This document shows positions 1 through 5,308 of a stretch of 5,308 nucleotides of DNA, piece after piece (the first letter of the stretch is position 1; each line of letters starts with the position of its first letter). Both the position numbers and the translations under genes were made by a program. This DNA comes from Pseudomonadota bacterium (GTDB lineage Bacteria > Pseudomonadota > Gammaproteobacteria > Burkholderiales > Burkholderiaceae_A). A model generated the notes under the pieces. The model did not search any database, was not told where the DNA came from, and saw only the letters and a program-made list of their open reading frames with translations. The stretch covers positions 1 to 5,308 of the forward strand of contig NYVY01000041.1 in assembly GCA_002684875.1 (NCBI GenBank), given 5' to 3'.

Positions 1-1043
1 ATGAAAAACTGATTTTTATTACTTCCGAGATTGATCGCCTGGAGCGATTATTGTTTTCGGAATTATGTGAAGATTTGATTACCTACTCAGCTTTTGTTTT
101 CAAGGTCTCCGAACATATTGCAACCTTCGATGCTCTCCTAGCTCTTGCTAGAAAGGTTACTCAATACAACTGGGTATTACCAAAAAACAATTCCCAAAAT
201 GAGATAAAAATTGAAAAGGGATGGCATCCTGTCCTAGAGCAAATGGATGATAAGTCTGGGGAACCTCAAAAGATCCTTAAAAACGATACGACGCTAACAC
301 AAGAAACCAATATGATGCTAATAACTGGTCCAAATATGAGCGGCAAATCAACTTATATGAGACAGGTAGCTCTAATAGTAATCTTGGCAAAAATTGGTAG
401 TCCCGTACCAGCCACTTCTGCAACCGTAGGAAAAATAAATAGTGTTTTTACAAGAATAGGAAGCGCTGATGATCTCTTTGGTGGTCGATCTACGTTCATG
501 GTTGAAATGACAGAAACAGCAAAGATTTTAAATGTGGCGGACGAAAATAGTTTAGTTTTGATCGATGAAATTGGCAGAGGAACCTCTACAGCTGATGGCC
601 TATCCTTAGCCTGGTCTATAGCAGAAGAATTGACAGTTTCTAACAAAGCATTATCATTATTTTCTACTCATTACTTTGAATTGACTAACTTACCAAAATA
701 TAAAAAAACTATATCAAACTTTCATATTGAAACTATAGAACAAGATGATAAAATAATTTTTTTATATAAGTTAAAAAAAGGTTCTGCATCAAAAAGTTTT
801 GGTTTAAAAGTTGCAAAACTAGCTGGTATATCACAACTTGTTATTGATAAAGCCTTTGCCTATCAGAACCAAAAAAATACTTTTTTTACGTCTGAACAAC
901 TGGCATTTCATAAACCGCAAACAAAAGAGTTTCAAATAAATTATGATTTTCAAAAAGAACTTTCAGACCTTAAAATAGACGAAATAACTCCAGTCAAAGC
1001 GTTACTAATTTTACAAAAGTTGAAAGAAAGCTATTCCAAATAG
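1..1043 (+). CDS. mutS: DNA mismatch repair protein MutS, C-terminal part (5' end outside the window)
   Basis: MutS binds mispaired or looped bases and uses ATP to recruit MutL. The frame is open from nt 3 (nt 1-2 finish a split codon), giving 346 codons before TAG at 1041. The gene continues upstream; the TTG at 51 lies inside a conserved helix and is not a start. Numbering codons from nt 3, the first ~30 match the end of the clamp/lever helices without gaps against remembered E. coli MutS. The ABC-type ATPase follows: Walker A GPNMSGKST at 109-117, the DDLFGGRSTFMVEM signature near 156-169, Walker B with LIDEIGRGTST at about 186-196, and the STHYFEL switch histidine at 223. ITPVKALLILQKLKE (328-342) matches the C-terminal tetramerisation helices. 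Compared with the ~853-residue E. coli protein, about 505 residues are missing on the left and the C-terminus is full length. S in place of G in Walker A is common in MutS. QLAF at 299-302 could be a degenerate beta-clamp motif (inference). The gene converges on uvrD. Confidence 0.97.
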   Translation, partial: EKLIFITSEIDRLERLLFSELCEDLITYSAFVFKVSEHIATFDALLALARKVTQYNWVLPKNNSQNEIKIEKGWHPVLEQMDDKSGEPQKILKNDTTLTQETNMMLITGPNMSGKSTYMRQVALIVILAKIGSPVPATSATVGKINSVFTRIGSADDLFGGRSTFMVEMTETAKILNVADENSLVLIDEIGRGTSTADGLSLAWSIAEELTVSNKALSLFSTHYFELTNLPKYKKTISNFHIETIEQDDKIIFLYKLKKGSASKSFGLKVAKLAGISQLVIDKAFAYQNQKNTFFTSEQLAFHKPQTKEFQINYDFQKELSDLKIDEITPVKALLILQKLKESYSK

Positions 1044-1046
1044 AAA

Positions 1047-1200
1047 GCTTTTAAGAGTTATCTCATCAGTCACGACAAAACAAATGAGTTTTGTTGTTGA
1101 GAAAAACTAAAATTAATAAATATTTTTTACTTCAAGATTAGTTGCTAGCATAGTTGCGGATTTTTAAATTATAATTGATGGGGAGATAAACTCTTTTAGC
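1047..1200. repeat. Imperfect inverted repeat (arms 1047-1068 and 1176-1200)
   Basis: The reverse complement of 1047-1068 reads TGATG-AGATAA-CTCTT-(AAA)-AGC. The stretch 1176-1200 reads TGATG-GGG-AGATAA-A-CTCTT-(TT)-AGC. In RNA the arms could form about 19 base pairs, interrupted by a GGG bulge, a one-base bulge and a small U-rich internal loop. They enclose 107 nt that contain the hairpin at 1072-1097. The pairing is available to both the mutS 3' UTR and the uvrD 3' UTR. In the uvrD direction the stem is followed by a modest T-rich run (complement of 1034-1046), so weak terminator activity for uvrD is possible. A chance match in AT-rich DNA cannot be excluded. Confidence 0.4.
1072..1097 (+). 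terminator. Candidate hairpin after mutS, lacking a T-tract
   Basis: The arms 1072-1081 and 1088-1097 pair over 10 bp (core ACAAAAC/GTTTTGT, one G-U pair) around a six-base AAATGA loop. The hairpin begins 29 nt after the mutS stop codon, the usual place for a 3' end. It is AT-rich and is followed by TGAGAAAAAC, not a T-run; the nearest T-run is TTTTTT at about 1124-1129. It is therefore not a canonical intrinsic terminator. It could be a 3'-stabilising hairpin or chance structure. Confidence 0.3.
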
Positions 1201-1331
1201 AAATGTTTTCCTCGAGGATACAATTAGTATGCTAAAAAGCAGTCAGTTTATTCTATCTATTTTCATTTCAGTAAAAAACATAATGTAATGATTATAATTA
1301 ATATGCGACTTTAAACTCTTACTAAACGTTT
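1187..1331 (+). repeat. Degenerate direct repeat built on TAAACTCTT
   Basis: TAAACTCTT occurs at 1187-1195 and 1312-1320. Each copy is followed within a few bases by a similar block, AAATGTTTTC after the first and AAACGTTTT after the second. A variant TAACTCTT lies on the opposite strand at 1053-1060. The copies are short and AT-rich, so they may be remnants of an older duplication or simple chance. Confidence 0.3.
1194..1237. repeat. 8-bp inverted repeat TTTTAGCA / TGCTAAAA
   Basis: TTTTAGCA at 1194-1201 is perfectly complementary to TGCTAAAA at 1230-1237, with a 28-nt loop that holds the palindrome TCCTCGAGGA. The left arm overlaps the right arm of the larger inverted repeat (1176-1200), so the two folds would compete. 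Neither strand shows an immediate T-tract after the stem, which argues against an intrinsic terminator. Confidence 0.35.
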
Positions 1332-1366
1332 TTTCTATTTTTTGTTCGAGTCCCTATAAACATTTA

Positions 1367-3646
1367 TTAGTTGATTTCTAATTTTGCTATTGCTAAGGCT
1401 AACCACTTGATATCACCGTTAGTGAACCTAACTTCTATCCTGCAATCTTGTTCTATACCCTCTACGTTTAATATTATTCCCTCCCCAAACTTTGGATGCC
1501 GAACTTCAACCCCTACTCTAAATCTTTTATCAACAATATTAGATGATAGTTCACCTCTTTTCGAACTTATTCCCCCTTCACTTATAAAGAAATTTTCTTC
1601 CCTCCCACTGTGATAGTTTTGAGAAACTTTTTGTTTAGGACCCTGAGAAACCCAATGTAGATTTTCTTCAGGGATCTCTTCAAGAAATCGACTTTTTCTA
1701 TTGTAACGATATTGCCCGTATAACTTACGCATCTGAGTGTAAGACAGGAAAAGATTTTTCTTTGCTCTAGTAATAGCAACATACATTAATCGTCTCTCCT
1801 CATCTAATCCACCAAACTCATTCAGACTGTTTTCATGCGGAAAAAGCCCCTCTTCCAAACCAACAATAAAAACTCTCTCAAACTCGAGTCCCTTCGCAGC
1901 ATGAATAGTCATAAGCTGAACAGCCTCCTCTCCGACTTCTGCTTGACTCTCGCCAGAGTCAAGAATTGCATTTGATAAGAAGGCTGCTAATGGGCTGAGG
2001 TTTTCTTTTAACTCATCCGCAAAGATTATATCAGTTACATCTTGGGATCTTGATGTTGATTGATCACTACCAATCCCAACATTGGATGGCACGTTGTCCT
2101 CAATTTTTTCGCTAAAAGAAAATCCTGCTCCAGCCGTCACTAATTCCTTTAAATTTTCAAGTCGATCTACGCCTTCTCTCTCAGATGAATAATGTTCGAT
2201 GAGTCCAGAATTTTTTAAACTTAAATCAATTAAGTTTGGTAGGGACAAATTACAAGTCTCAATTCTCAAATCTTCGATAATTCCCATAAACAACCTTAGA
2301 GCTTTCGACCTTTTTTCCTCCATGAAGTTTATTGCTTTATAAAGAGAACAACTATTAATTTTTGCTAATTCTTGTAATGTCTCAATAGTTTTAGTTCCAA
2401 TTTTTCTAGGAGGAAAGTTTACAATTCTTAAAAAAGCGTTATCATCGTCAGAGTTGTCTAGTAAACGCAAATAAGCTAGTGCATTTTTTATCTCAGCACG
2501 ATCATAAAAACGAAAACCACCATAAACTCTGTATTTAATTCCATTCTGACTCAAACAATGTTCAAATACTCGCGACTGCGCGTTACTTCTGTAAAGGATG
2601 GCAATTTCGGAGGGTGAAACATTTTCTTTCAAAAACGAATGTATTTCTTCAATTACCCAAGTTGCTTCGTTATTGTCGTCGACTGATTCACAAACTCGAA
2701 TGGGATCTCCAGATTCGGAATCCGTCCAAAGGTTTTTTCCAAGACGACTCGGGTTGTTTTTGATGAGTTCATTAGCAGCATCTAGTATATGCCCATGGGA
2801 CCTGTAATTTTGTTCAAGCCTAACAGTTTTTTTTACCTTAAATTCATGTTCAAATTTTGCCATATTCGAAACATCAGCGCCCCTAAACGCATAAATACTT
2901 TGATCATCGTCCCCTACGGCAAAAACACTTGTATCAAGATCACTTAGTAAACAGATCCATTTGTACTGTAAAGAATTCGTATCTTGAAACTCGTCAATTA
3001 AAATATGATCAAATCGGTTTTGATAATGTTTTCTTAATTCGTCATGCCTCTGTAAGAGTTCTAATGACCTTAGTAAAAGCTCCCCAAAATCTACGGTTCC
3101 TTCTTTTTGGCACTGGATATCGTAAGCTTCGTACAACTCAATAAATTGCCTATTAAAATCGCTTACGTCTTCAATTTCTGAATACCGTAAACCTTGTTCT
3201 TTAGCATTGTTTATGAACCTTTGAACGTCTTTAGGAAGAATGATTTCTGGATCAACATTTAATGTCTTTAATAGACGCTTTACACTCGACAACTGGTCTT
3301 GCATATCCATAATCTGGAAGTTTTGAGGTAAGTTAGCATCCTTATAATGCATTCTCAACATTCTGTGACAAAGACTATGAAATGTACCGATCCAAACACC
3401 TCTTAAATCATGAGAGACCATACTACTAATTCTTAGCAACATTTCTTTTGCCGCTTTATTCGTAAAAGTTACAGCTAAAATTGATCTTGGGTTTGCGGTT
3501 CCTGTAAGAATTAAACGCCCTATCCTAGTGGTAAGTACCCTCGTTTTGCCACTCCCAGCCCCAGCAAGGACTAAAACTGAACCATCATCGTATAAAACAG
3601 CTTCTTTTTGAGGCTCATTCAGAGTTTTTATTATTGATTCCAGCAT
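1367..3646 (-). CDS. uvrD: ATP-dependent 3'-5' DNA helicase UvrD/PcrA type (helicase II)
   Basis: This SF1A helicase unwinds DNA in mismatch repair and nucleotide-excision repair and removes proteins from DNA. The 759 residues carry the full motif set: Q motif around Gln13; Walker A AGAGSGKT (28-35); Ia LAVTFTNKAAKEM (57-69); Ib GTFHSLC (87-93); II LIDEFQD (216-222); III VGDDDQSIYAFRGA (244-257); IV RLEQNYRS (276-283); V QLMTIHAAKGLEF (577-589); VI EERRLMYVAITRAK (616-629). After a polar linker (about 660-708), VGVEVRHPKFGEGIILN and KWLALAIAKLE form the Tudor-like C-terminal domain that contacts RNA polymerase in PcrA/UvrD. The start is forced: an in-frame TGA lies two codons upstream (3655-3653). 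The ribosome binding site is weak (GAG about 5 nt before ATG). About 30 extra residues at 512-549, absent from E. coli UvrD, resemble the betaproteobacterial form. Rep is less likely because of the Tudor-like tail and UvrD-like 2B region. It converges with mutS and diverges from leuS. Confidence 0.97.
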   Translation of the reverse strand: MLESIIKTLNEPQKEAVLYDDGSVLVLAGAGSGKTRVLTTRIGRLILTGTANPRSILAVTFTNKAAKEMLLRISSMVSHDLRGVWIGTFHSLCHRMLRMHYKDANLPQNFQIMDMQDQLSSVKRLLKTLNVDPEIILPKDVQRFINNAKEQGLRYSEIEDVSDFNRQFIELYEAYDIQCQKEGTVDFGELLLRSLELLQRHDELRKHYQNRFDHILIDEFQDTNSLQYKWICLLSDLDTSVFAVGDDDQSIYAFRGADVSNMAKFEHEFKVKKTVRLEQNYRSHGHILDAANELIKNNPSRLGKNLWTDSESGDPIRVCESVDDNNEATWVIEEIHSFLKENVSPSEIAILYRSNAQSRVFEHCLSQNGIKYRVYGGFRFYDRAEIKNALAYLRLLDNSDDDNAFLRIVNFPPRKIGTKTIETLQELAKINSCSLYKAINFMEEKRSKALRLFMGIIEDLRIETCNLSLPNLIDLSLKNSGLIEHYSSEREGVDRLENLKELVTAGAGFSFSEKIEDNVPSNVGIGSDQSTSRSQDVTDIIFADELKENLSPLAAFLSNAILDSGESQAEVGEEAVQLMTIHAAKGLEFERVFIVGLEEGLFPHENSLNEFGGLDEERRLMYVAITRAKKNLFLSYTQMRKLYGQYRYNRKSRFLEEIPEENLHWVSQGPKQKVSQNYHSGREENFFISEGGISSKRGELSSNIVDKRFRVGVEVRHPKFGEGIILNVEGIEQDCRIEVRFTNGDIKWLALAIAKLEIN

Positions 3647-3684
3647 ACTTACTCAGTCTAACTTATAATATAAAGATACCTCAA

Positions 3685-3711
3685 CTTACAGTATGTAAAA
3701 CTCATTATAAT
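3685..3711 (+). promoter_or_regulatory. Candidate sigma70 promoter for leuS
   Basis: TATAAT at 3706-3711 is a perfect -10 box. CTTACA at 3685-3690 matches the -35 consensus at 4 of 6 positions, with a short 15-bp spacer, so the -35 call is weaker than the -10. The start site would fall near 3718, leaving a leader of about 26 nt before the leuS ATG. No attenuator or T-box-like leader fits in that space. Confidence 0.5.
3686..3698. promoter_or_regulatory. Operator-like dyad TTACA-GTA-TGTAA
   Basis: A perfect inverted repeat of 5 bp arms around 3 bp. It overlaps the proposed leuS -35 and covers the proposed uvrD start site, so a protein bound here could affect both genes. The arms are short and I cannot match the site confidently to a named regulator, so it may be chance. 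Confidence 0.3.
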
Positions 3712-3733
3712 ACTTGCCCAAATTTTAAGCCAA
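3704..3733 (-). promoter_or_regulatory. Candidate sigma70 promoter for uvrD
   Basis: On the minus strand TTGGCT (3733-3728, 4 of 6 to the -35 consensus) and TATAAT (3709-3704, perfect -10) are separated by 18 bp. Transcription would start near 3697, giving a leader of about 50 nt before the uvrD ATG. The -10 lies in the palindrome ATTATAAT, which also serves the opposite strand. An alternative -10-like TATTAT at 3670-3665 has no -35 at normal spacing. Confidence 0.5.
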
Positions 3734-3743
3734 ATTATCTGGA

Positions 3744-5308
3744 ATGGAACAGTACTCGCCCCAAGTTATAGAAGCACAAACTCAAGCAAGTTGGGAGGAA
3801 ACCGGTGCTTACGAGATTACGTCAGACCAACAACCCGATAACAAGAAATCATACTTTGCCTGTTCAATGCTTCCATACCCCTCAGGCAATCTTCACATGG
3901 GGCATGTTAGAAATTACACCATCAATGATGTAATTGCAAGATGGAAAAGGATGACTGGCCACAGAGTTCTTATGCCAATGGGGTGGGATGCCTTTGGGCT
4001 TCCAGCTGAAAATGCGGCCCTTTCAAAAAACAAATCACCAGCAACTTGGACCGATCAAAATATCAAATCGATGAAAGTCCAGTTAAAAGCCCTGGGTTTT
4101 GCTATTGATTGGACTAGAGAAATTAATACATCCAAGCCCAACTACTATAGATGGAATCAGTGGATATTTTTAAAAATGCTAGAGAAAGGAATCGCTTATA
4201 AAAAAAATGGGTTGGTTAATTGGGATCCAGTAGATAAAACGGTCTTAGCAAATGAACAGGTTATAGACGGAAAAGGATGGCGTTCTGGCGCTCAAGTTGA
4301 AAGACGTGAAATACCTATGTATTACCTGGCGATCACCAAATATACCGATGAATTGTTAGAGGGATTAAACGACTTAAATTGGCCCCCTCAAGTTATTTCA
4401 ATGCAAAGAAACTGGATCGGAAAATCGACAGGATTAAGATTATTCTTTAGAGTGAATTCTATTAAAAGTGATTATAAAGATGCATCGGGTTCTAAAATTT
4501 TTGTTTTTACTACTCGTCCTGACACCATTATGGGAGTAACATTTTTGGCCTTGTCTGTTGAACATCCAGTATCAAAAAATCTAGGAGTTCACAATGTTAA
4601 AATCAAAAATTTTATAAAAAAACATACATCTTCCACATCTGAAGTTGATCTTTTGGAACAAGAAAAGGCTGGAGTTTTTTCAGGACACTTCGCTACTCAT
4701 CCAATATCGGGTGAGCAGATACCATTGTGGATTGCAAACTATGTTCTAATGAGTTACGGAGATGGTGCAGTGATGGGCGTCCCTGCACACGATGAGAGAG
4801 ACCATTCGTTTGCGACTAAATACAATATTCCAATAAAACAGGTAATAACTCCTAACGACCAAACAGAATGTAAAGATTTTGACCCCGCTGTTTGGAATAA
4901 CTGTTACTCCATCAAAGAAAATTCTAAATGTATAAATTCTGGAAAATATAATGGGTTGTTAGTTGAAGATGCATCCGAGGAAATAATTAGAGATGTTGTA
5001 AAGGCTGGATACGGAGAGAAGAAAACCCAAACCAGACTTAGAGATTGGGGTATAAGTCGACAGAGATATTGGGGGACACCTATCCCCATCATCAACTGTG
5101 AATTTTGTGGTGACGTTCCAGTAGAAGAAAAAGAACTACCTGTTGTCTTACCCAGAGATCTAAACCCAAACGGCCTCGGCAACCCTCTTAATAACCATGA
5201 AGAGTTCGTTAATACAAAATGTCCAAGATGTGACTCTCCAGCAAAAAGAGAAACAGACACAATGGATACCTTTGTTGATTCAAGTTGGTACTTTATGAGG
5301 TACTGCTG
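3744..5308 (+). CDS. leuS: Leucyl-tRNA synthetase, N-terminal part (3' end outside the window)
   Basis: LeuRS is a cytoplasmic class Ia enzyme that charges tRNA-Leu with leucine using ATP and hydrolyses mischarged products. From ATG 3744 the frame stays open for 521 codons to the window edge, about 60% of the usual 860-880. The start is supported by the conserved N-terminus (MEQYSPQVIE) and an upstream in-frame TAA at 3726. No well-spaced Shine-Dalgarno is present; GGA directly abuts the ATG. Features in order: HIGH motif as HMGH (51-54) within PYPSGNLHMGHVRNYT; WDAFGLPAEN (81-90); a ZN-1-type region without its cysteines (160-190); MQRNWIGKS (220-228); the CP1 editing domain with the threonine-rich TTRPDT (256-261) and GAVMGVPAHDERD (341-353) holding the conserved editing aspartates; RDWGISRQRYWG (433-444); CxxC at 452/455 and 493/496; ETDTMDTFVDSSWY (503-516). 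The KMSKS loop, anticodon-binding and C-terminal domains lie beyond the window. It is divergent from uvrD, with a shared promoter region. Confidence 0.97.
   Translation, partial: MEQYSPQVIEAQTQASWEETGAYEITSDQQPDNKKSYFACSMLPYPSGNLHMGHVRNYTINDVIARWKRMTGHRVLMPMGWDAFGLPAENAALSKNKSPATWTDQNIKSMKVQLKALGFAIDWTREINTSKPNYYRWNQWIFLKMLEKGIAYKKNGLVNWDPVDKTVLANEQVIDGKGWRSGAQVERREIPMYYLAITKYTDELLEGLNDLNWPPQVISMQRNWIGKSTGLRLFFRVNSIKSDYKDASGSKIFVFTTRPDTIMGVTFLALSVEHPVSKNLGVHNVKIKNFIKKHTSSTSEVDLLEQEKAGVFSGHFATHPISGEQIPLWIANYVLMSYGDGAVMGVPAHDERDHSFATKYNIPIKQVITPNDQTECKDFDPAVWNNCYSIKENSKCINSGKYNGLLVEDASEEIIRDVVKAGYGEKKTQTRLRDWGISRQRYWGTPIPIINCEFCGDVPVEEKELPVVLPRDLNPNGLGNPLNNHEEFVNTKCPRCDSPAKRETDTMDTFVDSSWYFMRYC

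Larger units (their letters stand above)
1044..1366. other. Convergent mutS-uvrD spacer with no recognisable gene
   Basis: This 323-bp AT-rich stretch separates the mutS stop from the uvrD stop. I see no coding frame with a ribosome binding site and no tRNA cloverleaf. The longest ATG frame I noticed (1229-1288) has 19 codons. What it does contain is several small repeats: an inverted pair at 1047-1068/1176-1200, hairpins at 1072-1097 and 1194-1237, the 9-mer TAAACTCTT at 1187-1195 and 1312-1320, and TAGTTGC twice, 12 bp apart (1139-1145, 1151-1157). It also has a 10-bp palindrome TCCTCGAGGA (1209-1218). Isolated TATAAT strings at 1170-1175 and 1293-1298 have no -35 box at normal spacing. No strong GC-rich hairpin followed by a T-run is visible on either strand, so how the two convergent transcripts end is not clear. 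Confidence 0.75.

Noticed and set aside
51..53. TTG as a possible start of a short MutS-like gene
   Set aside because: The frame is open back to the window edge, and the upstream codons match the conserved MutS lever helix, so the gene starts outside the window.
1170..1175. TATAAT as a promoter for a small RNA in the spacer
   Set aside because: No -35-like hexamer lies at 15-19 bp; the nearest TTG boxes give spacers of about 10 or 22 bp.
1229..1288. 19-codon hydrophobic ATG frame in the spacer
   Set aside because: It is very short, has no ribosome binding site and overlaps the inverted repeat arm; nothing supports translation.
1344..1354. GTTCGAGTCCC, resembling a tRNA T-loop
   Set aside because: The flanks do not form a T-stem, and no anticodon arm, D-arm or acceptor stem can be found around it on the plus strand.
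3714..3740. Second leuS promoter with TTGCCC as -35
   Set aside because: The only -10-like bases downstream (TTATCT) are poor and abut the start codon, leaving almost no leader.
4904..5260. 118-residue minus-strand open frame within leuS
   Set aside because: It is antisense to highly conserved LeuRS sequence, has no family resemblance, and is best explained as a shadow of the real gene.
1..5308. Defence system, CRISPR array, transposon or prophage
   Set aside because: Nearly all the sequence is explained by three intact housekeeping genes; there are no regularly spaced repeats, transposase or integrase motifs, or phage genes.

Overview
The window looks like ordinary chromosomal DNA from an AT-rich betaproteobacterium and holds three housekeeping genes. 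The assignment rests on remembered family sequence. The UvrD has the SHGHILDAAN stretch and a roughly 30-residue insertion before helicase motif V. The LeuS has NWDPVD and GWRSGA where E. coli has zinc-binding cysteines, and it has a CxxC/CxxC pair further on. I recall all of these from Burkholderiales-type proteins. The low GC content, judged by eye, suggests a streamlined or host-associated lineage. No search was run, so the order is not resolved.

Layout: (1) 1-1043, plus strand: the C-terminal 40% of MutS, cut by the left edge. (2) 1044-1366: a convergent, AT-rich, gene-free spacer. It contains imperfect inverted and direct repeats that could fold, but no textbook terminator. (3) 1367-3646, minus strand: a complete UvrD/PcrA-type helicase with all SF1A motifs and a C-terminal Tudor-like domain. 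(4) 3647-3743: a 97-bp divergent spacer. An 8-bp palindrome (ATTATAAT) in it gives a consensus -10 box on both strands, and a TTACA-N3-TGTAA dyad lies beside it. (5) 3744-5308, plus strand: the N-terminal 60% of leucyl-tRNA synthetase, cut by the right edge.

MutS recognises mismatches and UvrD is the helicase that unwinds the nicked strand in E. coli-type mismatch repair. Two mismatch-repair genes therefore face each other tail to tail, while leuS is a translation gene that shares only a promoter region with uvrD. All three reading frames are intact, with their key catalytic motifs as far as the window shows. I see no mobile element, CRISPR array, tRNA, rRNA or phage gene. I found no new biological system. 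The features most worth checking are the shared divergent promoter and the foldable mutS-uvrD spacer.
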